The position numbers and the translations under genes were made by a program. A stretch of DNA of 64,000 nt, taken from positions 917,787 to 981,786 of the forward strand of contig QANY01000230.1 in NCBI GenBank assembly GCA_003255025.1. Reading direction: 5' to 3'. Below are positions 25,801-39,300 of the stretch, piece by piece (position 1 is the stretch's first letter; every line of letters starts with the position of its first letter). The DNA is from Datisca glomerata (lineage: Eukaryota > Streptophyta > Magnoliopsida > Cucurbitales > Datiscaceae). The notes beneath the pieces were generated by a model that had not been told where the DNA came from, did no database searches, and saw nothing but the letters and a program-made list of their open reading frames with translations.

Positions 25801-28111
25801 TTGAGGCAAAACTAGGTTGTAATGGGTAAACCTGGTCTCTCCTGTATGTGTCATAATAATATTGTATTTGATATCTTACAAGCCCCGCGGTTTCGCCCAT
25901 GTCAAACGTTATGCCCTACGGAAGTGGACATGCACGTGCTACGATCCTTCTGTTATAGAAATTCTAAAGCTGCACAGTCCTTGTGTTTTAAAAACAAAAC
26001 TAGGCTGCGAGGGGTAAACCTTGTCGCCCCTTTAGGTCTCTGAATAAACTTCAATTTTATATCATATAGGGCCCGTGGTTCCACCTACATGAAAAGTTTT
26101 ACCTACAGTAGTGGGCGTGCACGTGCTACGATCCGTTTGTTACAGCAATTTTAAAGCTACACAGTCCTTTTTTCTAGACAAAACTAGGCTTCGACGGGTA
26201 AACCCTGTCACCCCTGTAGATCTCTAAATATGTTACAATTTGATACCATACAGGGACCATGGATCCACCTATGTCAAACGTTATGCCCTACGAAAGTAGA
26301 CATGCGCATGCTATGATGGGTCAGTTACAACAATTCTAAAGTTGCACAGTGTGTGTGTTTTCGAGGAAAAACTAGGCTGGAAAGGGTAAACCTGGTCTCA
26401 CCTAAAGGTCCCTTAATAAGCTTGGATTTGATATCTTACAGGCCCGCTGCTCCACGCATGTCAAAAGTTATGCCCTACGGAAGTGGACGTGCACGTGCTA
26501 CGATCCGTTTGTTACAGCAATTCTAAAGATGCACAATCCTTTTTTTTGTATGCTAAACTAGGATGGAATGGGTAAACCAGGTCACACCTGCATGCCACTT
26601 AATAAGCTTGGATTTGATGTCTTACAGGCCCCGGTGTTCCACCCATGTCAAAAGTTATGGCCTACAGAAGTGGACATGCCCGTGCTATGATCCTTCTGTT
26701 ACAGCAATTCTAAAGCTGTATAGTCCATGTTTTTGGAACAGAAAACTATGCTACGATGGTTAAACCCCACCATCCCTGTAGCTCTCTGAATAAGCTTCAA
26801 TTTGATATCTTTCAAGGCCCGTGGTTCCCCCTATGTCAAAAGTTATACTCAATGGATGTGGACATGCGCATGCTACGATCCGTCTATTACAGCAATTCTA
26901 AAGATGCACAGTCCATGGTTTTTGGAGGCAAAACTAGGTTAGAATGGGTAAATCTGGTCTCACCTGTAGGTCTCTTATTAAGCTTGGATTTGATATCTTA
27001 CAGGCCCCGGTGTTCTACCCATGTCAAAAGCTATAGCCAACGGAAGTGGACATGCACGTGCTATGATCTGTCTATTACAGTAATTCTAAAGATGCATAGT
27101 CCGTATTTTTTGGAAAGAAAACTAAGCTAAGATGGGTAAACACCATCATCCTTGTAGGTGTCTGAATAAGCTTCAATTTAATATCTTACAGCGTCCGTGA
27201 TCCCACCTACGTCAAAAGTTATGCAGTACGGTAATGGACATGCGCGTGCTACGATCCGTCTGTTACAGCAATTCTAAAGTAGCGCACACCATTTTTTTTA
27301 GACAGAAAACTAGGCTCTGACCGGTAAACCCTATCATCCTTGTTGGTCTCCGAATAAACTTTAATTGGATATCTTATAGGGCCCGTGGTTCCACCCGTGT
27401 CAAAAGTTATGCTCTACAGAATTGTCATGCGCATGCTATGATCCGTCTGTTACAGTAATTCTAAAGACACAAAACTAAGCTCCGATGGGTAAACCCAGTC
27501 ACCCATATAGGTCTCTAAATATGCTTCTATTTTATATCTTACAGTGCCCGTGGTTCCACCTATGTCAAAAGTTACGCACTATGGAAGTGGACATGCGTGT
27601 GCTACGATCGGTCAGTTACAACAATTGTAAAGATGCACAGTACTTGTGTTTTGGAAGCAAAACTAGGCTGGAATAGGTAAATAGGGTCTCACCTATAGGT
27701 CTCTTAAAAATCTTGGATTTGATATCTTACGGACCCCGATGTTCCACCCATGTCAAAAGTTATGCCCTACGAAAGTTGACATGCACGTGCTACGATCTGT
27801 CTGTTACAGCAATTCTAAAGTTGCACAATCCATGTATTTTGGACACAACACAAGGCTCCAATGTCTAAACCATGTCTCCCCAGTAGGTCTTTGAATAAGC
27901 TTCAATTTGATATCTTCAGGGCTCGTGGTTTCACCCGTGTCAAAAGTTATGCCCTACAGAAGTGTGCATGCGCGTGCTACGATCCGTCTATTACAGTAAT
28001 TCTAAAGGCACAGTCCATGTTTTTTGAAAACAAAACTAGGTTGTGAGACATAAACCTAGTCGTCCCTTGTAGGTCTCTAAATATGTTTCAATAAGATATC
28101 TTACAGGGCCT

Positions 28112-29150
28112 GCGGTTCCACCTATGTCAAAAGTTATGCCCTACGGAAATGGACATGCGTGTGCTTCGATGGGTCAAATACAAAAATTCTAAATCTGAGA
28201 AGTCCATGTGTTTTGGAGGCAAAACTAGGGGGAATGGGTAAACTTGGTCTCACCTATAGGTATCTTAACGAGATCTGATTTGATATATTAAAGGCCCCGG
28301 AGTTCGACCCATGTCAAAAGTTATGCCTTACGGTAGTGGACAAGCACGTGCTACGATCCGTCTGCTATAGCAATTTTAAAGCTACACAGTTTGTGTTTTT
28401 TAGACACAAGACTAGGCTGCGAGAGGTAAACCATGTCACCCTTGTAGGTCTCTAAATAAGCTTCAATTAGATATCTTACAGGGCCCGTGGTTCCACCTAC
28501 GTCAAAAGTTATACCCTACAACAATGGACATGTGCGTGCTACGATCCGTATGTTACAACAATTGTAAAGTTACACAGTTCATTTTTTTCACACAAAACAA
28601 GGCTACGACAGGTAAACCATGTCTCCCCTGTTGGTCTTCGAATAAGCTTTAATTTAACATCTTACAAGGCTCGTGGTTCCACTCGTGTCAAAAGCTATGC
28701 CCTACAGAAGTGGGCATGCGCGTGCTACAATCCGTCTGTTACAGCAATTCTAAAGGCACAGTCCATGTTTTTTAAGAACAAAACTACGCTGCTAGGTGTA
28801 AACTCGGTCGGCCCTATAGGTCTCTTAATAGGCTTCAATTTTGATATCTTACAGGGCCCGTATTTCCACCTATGTCAAAAGTTATGCCCTACGAAAGTGG
28901 AGATGCGCATGTTATGATCCGTCTCTTACAGCAATTCTAAAGGCACAGTCCATGTTTTTTGAAAGCAAAACTAGGCTGCGAGGAATAAACCAGGTCGTCC
29001 CTTGTAGGTCTCTGACTATGTTTCAATTTGATATCTTACAGGGCCTGCAGTTCCACCTATGTCAAAAGTTATGCCCTACCGAAGTGGACATGCGCGTGCC
29101 TCGATGGGTCAAATACAACAATTCAAAAGCTGCACAGTCTGTGTGTTTAG
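28112..29150 (+). repeat. 1.05-kb duplicated segment, right copy
   Basis: Partner of 21,830-22,880. It ends exactly where block C begins with a mid-monomer switch, so the block boundary lies at the end of a duplicated unit. Confidence 0.78.
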
Positions 29151-29154
29151 GACA

Positions 29155-32100
29155 CACAGTCTGTCTGTTATAGCAATTCTAAAGCTGCACAGTGCAATTT
29201 TTTTTACACAAAACTAGGCTCCGATAGGTAAACCCTGTTGTATCTGTAGGTCTCTAAATAAGATTCAATCTGATATCTTACTGGTCCCGTGGTTCCACCC
29301 GTGTCAAAAGTTATGCCCTACGGAAGTTGATATGCGCGTGCCACGATTCGTCTGTTACAACAATTCTAAGGCTGCAAAGTCTATGTTTTTTCGACAAAAA
29401 ACTAGGCTCCAATGTGGAAACCATGTCGTACCTGTAGGTCTCTGAACAATTTTCAATTTGATATCTTACTGGCCCTGTGGTTCCACCCATGTCAAAATTT
29501 ATGCCCTACGGAAGTGGACATTCACGTGATATGATCGGTCTCTTACAACAATTCTGAAGTTGCACAGTCCGCATTTTTTGGAGGCAAAACTAGGCTAGAA
29601 TGGGTAAACCTGGTCACACCTATAAGTCTCTTAATCAGCTTTGATTTGATATCTTACAGTCCCCGGTGTTCCACCCATGTTAAAAGTTATGCCCTACAGA
29701 AATGGAAATGCACTTACTACGATCCGTCTGCTACCGTAATTAGAAAGATGTACAGTTCATGTTTTTTGGAAATAAAACTATGTTGTGGTGGTTAAACCAT
29801 GTTTCCCTTGTAGGTCTATGAATAAGCTTCAATATGATATCTTACAAGTCCCGTGGTCCTACCTATATCAAAAGTTATGCCTTACGGAACTGGACATGCG
29901 CGGTCTACGTCCCACCTATATCAAAAGTTATAGAGTCCATTTTTGTTTGCCACAAAACTAGGCTCTGACACGTAAACCCTATCATCCCTGTAGGTCTCTC
30001 AATAAGATTCTATTTGATATCTTACAGGGCCTGTGGTTCAACCTATGTCAAAAGTTATGCCCTACGGAAGTGGACATGCGCGTGTTACAATTGGTCTGTT
30101 ACAGTAATTTTGAAGCTGCACAGTCTGTGTTTTTTGGACACAAAACTAGGCAGCGATGATTAAACCCTGTCACCCTTGTAGGTCTCTGAATAAGCTTCAA
30201 TTTTATATCATACAATGCTCATGGTTCCACCTATGTAAAAAGTTATTCCCTACGAAACTGGACATGCGCGCGCAGCAATCCGTCAGTTACAACAATTCTA
30301 AAGCTACACAGTCCATATATTTTGGACACAAAACTAGGCTTAAAGGTAAACCCCTTTTCCCCTGTAGGTCTCTTAATACACTTCAATTTGATATCTTATA
30401 GAGCCTGTGGTTCCACCTGTGTCAAAAGTTATGCCCTACGTAATTGGACATGCACGTGCTACGATCCGTCCGTTACAAAATTATGAAGCTGCACAGTCCA
30501 TGTTTTTTAGACACAAAACTAGGCTCCGATGTGTAAACTTGGTCATAACTGTAGATCTCTGAATAAGCTTCAATTTGATATATTACAGGCCACGTGGTTC
30601 CACCCATGTCAAAAGTTATGTCCTATGGAAGTGGACATGCACGTGCTGTGATCTGTCTGTTAAAGCAATTATAAAGCAGCACAGTCTATGTTTTTTTCAC
30701 ACAAAACTAGGCTGTGATGGGTAAACCCTGTCGCCCCTGTAGGTCTTTGAATAAGCTTCAATTTGATTTCTCACAGAGCTCGTGGTTCCACCCGTGTCAA
30801 AAGATATGCCCTATGGAAGTGGACATACGCGTGCTATGAAACGTCAGTTACACAAATTCTAAAGCTACATAGTCCACTTTTTTACCACAAAACTAGGCTC
30901 GTACGAGTAAACCCTGTTCTCCCTTTAGGTCTCTAAATATGCTTCAATTTGATATCTTACAGGGCCAGTGGTTCCACCTATGTCAAAAATTATTCCCTAT
31001 GGAAGTGGACATGCACATGCTACGATCCGTCTATTACAGTAATTCTAAAGTTGCACAGTCTGTGTTTTTTGGTCACAAAACTAGGCTGCAATGATTAAAC
31101 CTTGTGTCCCTTGCAGGTCATTGAATAAGATCGAATTTAATATCTTACTGGGCTCGTGGTTCCACCTATGTCAAAAGTAATGCCCTAGGAAAGTGGACAT
31201 GCGCGTGCTACGATCTGTGTATTACTGTAATTCTAAAGCTGCACAGTCTCTTTTTGGACATAAAACTAGGATCCGATGCATAAATAGTTTCTCCCTTGTA
31301 GGTCTCTGAATAAGCTTTAATTTGATATCTTATAGGGCCCGTGGTTCCACCTATGTCAAAAGTTATGCGCTATGGAAGTGGACATATGCGTGCTTCGATC
31401 CGTCTTTTACAGCAATTCTAAAGCTGCACAGTCCATGTTTTTTTGTCTCAAAACTAGGTTGCAATGGGTAAACCTTGTCGCCCCTGTAGATCTCTGAATA
31501 AGCTCCAATTTGATATCTTACAGGGCCCGTGGTTTCACCTATGTCAAAATTTATGCCCTACGGAACTGGACATGCGCGTCCTACGATTCGTATGTTACAG
31601 AAATTCTAAAGCTGCACAGTCCATTTTCTTTTACCATAAAACTAGGCACCGATGGGTAAACCCTGTCATCCCTATAGGTATCTGAATAAGCTTCAATTTT
31701 ATATCTCAGAGGGAATGTGATTCCACCTATTTTAAATGTTATGCCTACGGAAGTGGACATGCGCGTGTTACGATCTGTCTATTACAGCAATTCTAAAACT
31801 GCACAGTCCCTTTTTTTGGACACAAAACTAGGCTACGACGTGTGAATCCATTCACATCTTTTGGTCTATGAATAAGATTTAATTTGATATCTTACAGGGT
31901 TCGTGGTTCCACCTATGTCTAATGTTATGCGCCATGGAAGTGGATATGCGCGTGCTACGATCCGTCTGTTACAGCAATTCTAATGCTGCACAGTCCTTTT
32001 TTTTGTCATAAAATTTGGATGCAATGGGTAAACCTTGTCACCTCTATAGGACTCTAAATAAGCTCCAATTTGATATCTTACAGGGCCCGTGGTTCCACCT

Positions 32101-35100
32101 ATGTCAAAAGTTATGCCCTAAGGAATTGGACATATGTGTGCTAAGATCCCTATATTATAGCAATTCTAAAGCTGCACACTCTATTTTTTTTACACAAACC
32201 TAGGCTCCCCGCGGGTAAACCTAGTCGCACATTTAGTTCTCTGAATAAGCTTTAATTTTATATCTTACAGTGTCAAACGTTATGCCCTACAGAAGTGGAC
32301 ATGCGCGTGCTATGATCTGTTTGTTACAGTAATTCTAAACTACACAGTACGTTTTCTTTTGACAGAAAATTAGGCTCCAACGAGTAAGATTCAATTTGAT
32401 ATAATACAGTTATGCCCAATAGAACTGGACATGTCCGTGCTACGATCCGTATGTTACATCAATTTTAAAGATTAACAGTCCATATTTTTTTATACAAAAC
32501 TCAGCTCCGACGGGTAAGCCATGTCATCCCTGAAGGTCTATGAATAAGCTTCACATTGATATCTTATAGGGCCCGTGGTTCCACCTATGTCAAAAGTTAT
32601 GCCCTACGGAAGTGGACATGCGCGTGCTATGATCGGTTTGTTACAGCAATTCTAAAGCTGCACAGTCTATGTTTTTTGGATGCAAAACTAGGCTGGAATG
32701 GGTAAACCTGGTCACACCTGTTGGTCTCTAAAAAACCTTGGATTTGATATCTTACAGGCTCCGGTGTTCCACCCATGTCAAATGTTATGCCCTACGGAAG
32801 TGGACATGCACGTGCTACGATCCCTCTGCTACGACAATTCTAAAGCTGCACAATCCATTTTTTTAGACAAAACTAGGCTCGAATGCGTAAAACCTTTCTC
32901 CCCTGCAGGTCCCTCAATATTCTTTAATTTGATATCTTACAGGGCCCGTGGTTCCACCTATGTAAAAACGTTATGCCCTATGAAAGTGGACATGCGCGTG
33001 CTACGATCCGTCTATTATAGCAATTCTGAAGCTGTAAAGTCCGTTGGTCACAAAACTAGGCTGCAACGGGTAAGCCTTATCACCCCTGTAGGTATTGAAT
33101 AAGCTCCAATTTTATATAGTACAGGGCTAGTGGTTCCACCTATGTCAAAAGTTATGCCCTACGAAACTGGACACGTGCGTGCTATGATCCATATGTTACA
33201 GCAATTCTAAAGTTGCACCGTCCATTTTTTGTTCACACAAAACTGGGCTCCAATAGGTAAAACCAGTCGCACCTGTAGGTCTCTGAATAATCATCAATTT
33301 GATATCTTACAGGGCCCGTGGTTCCACCGGTGTCAAAAGTTATGTCCTACAGAAGTGAACCTGCACGTGCTACAATCCGTCTGTTACAACAATTATAAAG
33401 CTGCACAATCCTTTTTTTTACACAAAACTAGGCTCGAATGCGTAAACCCTATCTCCACTGTAGGTCTCTTAATAAACTTTAATTTTATATCTTACAGGGC
33501 CCGTGGTTCCACCTATGTCAAACTCAATTGGATATCTTACAGGGGCAGGGTTTCCACCAAAGTCAAAAGCTATGCCCTACGGAAGTGGACATGCGCGTGC
33601 TACGATCCGTCTGTTACAGCAATTCTAAAGTTGCACAGTCCATTTTCCTTAGCTAGAAAACTAGGCTCTAACGGGTAAACACTATCATCCCTAAAGGTCT
33701 CTTAATAGGTTTCTATTTGATATCTTACAGGGCACGTGGTTCCACATACGTCAAAAGTTATGCCCTACGGAAGTGGACATGCGCGAGCTACGATCCGTCT
33801 GTTATAGCAATTCTATAGCTGCATAGTCTATTTATTACATATAACTAGGCTCCAATGGGTAAATCATGTATCCCCTGTAGGTCTCTGAATAAATTATAAT
33901 TTGATATCTTACAGGGCCTGTGGTTCCACCTATGTCAAATGTTATGCCCTACGGAACTGGACATGTGTGTACTACAATACGTCGGTGACAACGATTCTAA
34001 AGTTGCACAATCCATTTTATTTTCCAACAAAACTACATTATGATGGGTAAACACTATCGTCCCTATAGGTCAATTGATATCTTACAGCAATTATAAAGCA
34101 ACATAATCCTTTTTTTTGGACACAAAACTAGGCTCCGATGCATAAACCCTGTCTCCACAATAGGTCTCTCAATAAGCTATAATTTGATATCTTACAAGGC
34201 CCGTGGTTTCACCAATGTCAAACGTTATGCCCTATTTAAGTGGACATGCGTGTGCTACGAACCATCTATTACAGCAATTCTAAAGCTTCACAGTCCGTAT
34301 TTTTTTATCACAAAACAGGGCTGCAATGGGTAAACCTTGTCGCCCCTGTAGGTCGCTAAATAAGCTCCAATTTGATATCTTACAGGGCCCGTGATTCCAC
34401 CTATGTCAAAAGTAATGCCCTACAGAAGTAGACATGCGCGTGCTACGATTCATCTGTTACAGGAATTCTAAAGCAGCACAGTCCCTTTTTTGGACACAAA
34501 ACTATGCTCCAACGCGTAATCTTTGTCTCCCCAGTAGGTCTTTGAAAAAGCTATAATTTGATATCTAACAAGGCCCGTGGTTTCACCTACGTCAAAAGTT
34601 ATGCCCTATGGAAGTGGACATGTGCGTGCAACAATCCATCTATTACAGCAATTCTAATGCTGCACAGTCTCTATTTTTTTGTCACAAAACTAGGCTGCAA
34701 AATTTAAACCTTGTCTCCCCTGTAGGTCTTTGAATAAGTTTCAATTTGATATCTTATAGGGCCCATGGTTCCCCCTATGTCAACAGTTATGCCCTACAGA
34801 ACTGGACATGCGCGTGCTATGATCCGTATGTTACAGCAATTCTAAGGTGCACAGTCCATTTTTTTGACACAAAATTAGGCTCCGACGCGTAAACACTGTA
34901 TTCCCTATAGGTCTCTGAATAAGCTTCAATTTGATATCTTATACGGCCCGTGGTTCGACCTATGTCAAAATTGATGCCCTACGGAAGTGGACATGCACGT
35001 GCTACAATCCTTCTCTTACAACAATTCTAAAGATGCACAGTTCCTTTTTTATACACAAAACTAGGCACTTGATACGTGAACCTTGTCCCCCTCTTGGTCT

Positions 35101-36137
35101 CTAAATAAGCTTCAATTTGATATCTCACAGGGTCCGTGGTTCCACCAATGTCAAAAGTTTTGCCCTACGGAAGTGGACATGCGCGTGCTACGATCGGTCT
35201 GTTACAACAATTCTAAAGCTGCCCAGTCCGTGTTTTTTGGAGGCAAAACTAGGCTGAAATGGGTAAACCTTGTCTCACCTGTAGGTCTCTTAATAAGTTT
35301 GGATTTGATATCATACTGGCAACGGTGTTCCACCCATGTCAAAATTTATGCCCCACGGAAGTGGACTTGTACGTTCTACGACCCGTCTGTTAAAGCAATT
35401 ACAAAGCTGCACAATCCTTTTTTTGGACACAAAACTTGGCTCCGACGCTTAAACCCTGTCTCCCCTATAGGTCTCTGAAAATGCTTAAATTTTATATCTT
35501 ACAGGGCCTGTGGTTCCGCCTATGTCAAACGTTATGCTCTATTTAAGTGGACATGCGTGTACAATGATCTGTCTATTACAGCAATTCTAAAGCTGCACAG
35601 TCCATGTTTTTTTGTCACAAACTAGGCTGCAACGGGTAAAACTTGTCGCCCATGTAGGTCTTTGAATAAGCTCCAATTTCATATCTTACAGGGCCCGTGG
35701 TTCCACCAATGTCGAAAGTGATGCCCTAAGGTAGTGGACATACGCGTTCTACGATTCATTTGCTACAGCAATTCTAAAGCTGCACAGTCCCTTTTATTTG
35801 ACATACAACTAGGCTCCGACGCATAAACCATGTATCCCCTTTAGTTCTCTAAATAAGCTTTAATTTGATATCTTACAGGGCCCGTGGTTCCACCTACGTC
35901 AAAAGTTATGCCCTATGGAAGTGGACATGTGCGTGCTACGATCCGTCTGTTACAGCAATTCTAAAGCTAAACGGTCTATGTTTTTTTGTCACAAAACTAG
36001 GCTGCAACAGGTAAACCTTGTCGACCCAGTATCTCTGAATAAGCTTCACTTTGATATCTTACAGGGCCCGGGGTTAAATCTATATCAAAAGTTATACCCT
36101 ACAGAAGTGGACATGCGCGTGCTACGATCGGTCTGTT
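29155..36137 (+). repeat. 187-bp satellite array, block C, left part
   Basis: A mid-monomer switch at about 29,155 (TTTAGGACACA followed by CAGTCTGTCTGTTATAGC) starts a third copy of the block A/B succession. The AAATAAGATTCAATCTGA monomer recurs at 29,256, followed by the same CACGTGAT, TTAATCAGC and GGAAATGCAC variants seen at about 2.2-2.6 kb and 17.2-17.6 kb. Modules matching 20.0-20.9 kb reappear at 34.0-35.0 kb, and a CTATTTAAG monomer at 35.53 kb matches one at 8.49 kb. It is longer than block B over the shared interval, so monomers were added here or lost there. No gene is present. Confidence 0.95.
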
Positions 36138-36362
36138 GCTGGCTAGTCACGGCGCATCTGTAAAACTACTTTTGAAAAGGCCATGTAACCATGCAGAAGT
36201 CATCAAATAAACAGGCTTATTACACACAAAAAGGTGTATAAAGGAAAAAAATTATGTTTGACTTGTACTCTGGCTCGTCAGATGAAAAAAGAGAGTGACT
36301 CTAGCTAAAGCGAAAATGCCAAGCTAGACGCCAAAAGAAAAAAGTGTTTGACTTACACTCTA
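36138..36362. mobile_element. 225-bp unidentified insertion, possibly a solo LTR remnant
   Basis: This non-satellite segment is placed cleanly inside a monomer. The satellite reads up to GGTCTGTT, is interrupted, and resumes with ACATCAATTCTAAAG with no apparent loss of satellite bases. The insert contains a TATA-like motif (TATAAA, 36,237-36,242). It also has a 17-bp imperfect direct repeat beginning TGTTTGACTT at 36,255 and 36,345, exactly 90 bp apart. Counting bases shared with the monomer, the ends read TGTTG and TAACA, which would suit a small LTR. However, the satellite itself supplies part of those bases and no target-site duplication is visible. No long open frame or recognised domain is present. 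A worn-down copy of its left end survives at 9,091-9,102. The identity is uncertain. Confidence 0.4.
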
Positions 36363-39300
36363 ACATCAATTCTAAAGCTGCATAGTCCTTGTGTTTTGGA
36401 TTCAAATCTAGGATTCGACACGTAAACCCAGTGGTACCTATAGGTATGTGAATAAGCTTCAATTTGATATCTTACATGGCCCGCCGTTCCACCTACGTCA
36501 AAAGTTATGACCTACGGTAATGGACATGCGTGTGCTACGATCCATTTTTTTTATAAAGTAACACGTCCATTTTTTTTACTCAACAATTGCCTCCGACCAG
36601 TAAACCTTGTCGCCCATGTAGGTCTCTGAAAAAGCTTTAATTTGATATTTTACAAGGCTTGTGGCTCCACCTATGTCAAAAGTATGTCCTACCGAACTGG
36701 ACATGCGTGTGCTACGATCCGTATGTTACAGCAATTCTAAAGCTGCACAGTCCATCTATTCTGGAGGAAAAACTAGGCTAGAATGGGTAAACTTGGCCTC
36801 ACTTATAGGTCTCTTAATAAGCTTGGATTTGATATCTTACAGGACCCGGTATTCCACCCATGTCAAAAGTTATGCCCTACGAAAATGGACATTCACATGC
36901 TACGATCCATCTTTTAAAGCAATTCTAAAGTTGCACAGTCCGTGTTTTTTGGTCACAAAACTAGGCTCCTATGGGTAAATATTGTCGCCTATGTAGGTCT
37001 CCAAATAAGATACAATTTGGTATGTTACAGGGCCAGTGGTTTCACCTATATCAAAAGTTATGCCCTACGGAAGTGGACATTACATTTATTCTACAGCATC
37101 GCAGTCCATTTTTTTGGACACAAAACTAGGCTCTGATAGGTAAATCCTATGGCCCCTGTAGGTCTTTGAATAAGCTTCAATTTTATATAATACAGGGCTC
37201 GTGGTTCCACCTATGTCAAAAGTTAAGCCCTACGGAAGTGGACTTGCACGTGCTACGATCCGTCTGTTACAGCAATTCTAAAGCTGCACAATCCGTGGTT
37301 TTTAGGAGGCAAAACTAGGTTTGAATGGGTAAATCTGGTCTCACCCGTAGGTCTCTTAATAAGCTTGGATTGGATATCTTACAGGCCCTGGTGTTCCACC
37401 CATGTCAAAAGTTATGCCTTATGCAAGGGGACATGCACGTGCTACAATCCGCCTATTACAACAATTCTAAAGCAACACAGTTTGAGTTTTTTGGACACAA
37501 AACTAGGCTACAATAGGTAAACCCTATTGTCCTTGTAGGTCTCTAAATAAGCTTCAATTTGATATCTTACAGGGCCCGTGGTTCCACCTATGTCAAAAGT
37601 TATGCCCTACGGAAATGGACATGCGCGTGCTACAATCACTCTGTTACAGCAATTCTAAACATGCACAATCCTTGTTTTTTGTATGAAAAACTAGGCTGGA
37701 ACGGGTAAACCTAGTCTCACCTGTATTTCACTCAATAATCTTGGATTTGATATCTTACAGGCCCCGGTGTTCCACCCTTGTCAAAAGTTATGCCCTACTG
37801 AAGTGGACATGCACGTTCTTTGATCCTTCTGTTACAGCAATTCTAAAGCTGCATAGTCCGTGTTTTTGGGATAGAAAACTATGCTATGATGGGTAAACCC
37901 CATTACCCCTGTAGGTCTCTGAATAAGGTTTAATTTGATATCTTACAGGGCCCGTGGTTCCCCCTATGTCAAAAGTTATGCACTACGGTAATGGACATGC
38001 GCGTGCTACGATCCATCTTTTACAGCAATTCTAAAGTAGCACACACCATTTTTTTAGATAGAAAACTAGGCTCCGACCGGTAAACCCTATCGCCATTGTT
38101 GGTCTCCGAATAAGCTTTAATTTGATATCTTACAGGGCCCGTGGTTCCAACCGTGTAAAAAGTTATGCGCTACGGAAGTGGACATGCGCATGCCACGATC
38201 CGTCTGTTATAATAATTCTACGGACGCAAAACTAGGCTCCGATGGGTAAACCTTGTCAACCCTATAGGTCTCTAAATATGCATCAATTTTATATTAACAC
38301 TTCCTGTGGTTCCACCTATGTCCAAAGTTAGGGACTACGGAAGTGGACATGCGCGTGCTATGGTCGGTCAGCTACAACAATTGTAAAGCTGCACAGTCCG
38401 TGTGTTTTGGAAGCAAAACTAGGCTGGAATGGGTAAACTGGGTCTCCCCTATAGGTCTCTTAATAAGCTTGGATTTGATATGTTACAGGCCCCGATGGTC
38501 CACCCATGTCAAAAGTTATGCCCTACGGAAGTGGACATGCACGTGCTACGATCTGTCTGTTACAGCAATTCTAAAGTTGCAAAGTCTGTGTTTTTTAGAC
38601 ACAAAACTAGCTCCGATGCGTAAACCCAGTCGTACCTGTAGGTCTTTACATAAGCTTCAATTTGATATCTTACAAGGCCCGTGGTTCCACCCGTGTCAAA
38701 AGTTCTGCCTTATGGAAGTGGACATGCACTTGCTACGATCTGTCTATTAAAGTAATTCTAAAGCTGCACAGTCTGTGTTTTTTGGACATAACACTAGGCT
38801 CGAATGTGTATACCTTGTCTCCCCAGTAGGTGTTTGAATAAGCTTCAATTTGATATCTTACAGGGCCCGTGGTTGCACCCGTGTCAAAAGATATGCCCTA
38901 CGAAAGTGGACATGCTCGTGTTACGATCCGTATGTTACAGCAATTCTAAAGGCACAGTCCATGTTTTTTGAAAAAAAAAGTAGGCTGCGAGGTGTAAAAC
39001 CGGTCCTCCCTTTAGGTCTCTTAATAAGCTTCAATTTTGATATCTTACAGGGCCCGTATTTCCACTTATGTCAAAAGTTATACGCTACAGAAGTGGAGAT
39101 GTGCCCGCTACGATCCGTCTGTTACAGCAATTATAAACGCACAGTCCAAGTTTTTTGAAAACAAAACTAGGCTGTGAGGAATAAACCCGGTCGTCCCTTG
39201 TAGGTCTCTGAATATGCTTCAATTTGATATCTTACAGGGCTCGTGGTTTCACCTATGTCAAAAGTTATACCCTACGGCAATGGACATGTGCGTGCTACGA

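Larger units (their letters stand above)
15857..29154 (+). repeat. 187-bp satellite array, block B
   Basis: Plus-oriented satellite that resumes inside a monomer right after the gag fragment. Its start repeats the start of block A: the rare phrase TCTCACTCGTGG is at 85 and again at 16,010, and AAATAAGATTCAATCTGA is at 1,961 and 16,968. The odd ATAATTTACAGG monomer is at 9,331 and 24,235, so the A-to-B offset stays near 14.9-15.9 kb. Differences are gains or losses of whole monomers. For example, about 17,720-18,490 has no counterpart near 2,690. The block also carries extra monomers with AAAGGCACAG and GATGGGTCAAATAC around 21.8-22.9 kb that are duplicated at 28.1-29.15 kb. No gene is present. 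Confidence 0.96.

Noticed and set aside
33229..33678. 149-codon open frame and some hundred similar MGKP- or ISYRARG-type frames
   Set aside because: Each coincides with one to three satellite monomers, and their predicted peptides are versions of each other. I treat them as shadows of the repeat, not genes.
36134..36366. Definite solo LTR call
   Set aside because: TGTT/AACA ends are partly supplied by the host monomer (CTGTTACATC) and no target-site duplication is present, so it is left as a possibility only.
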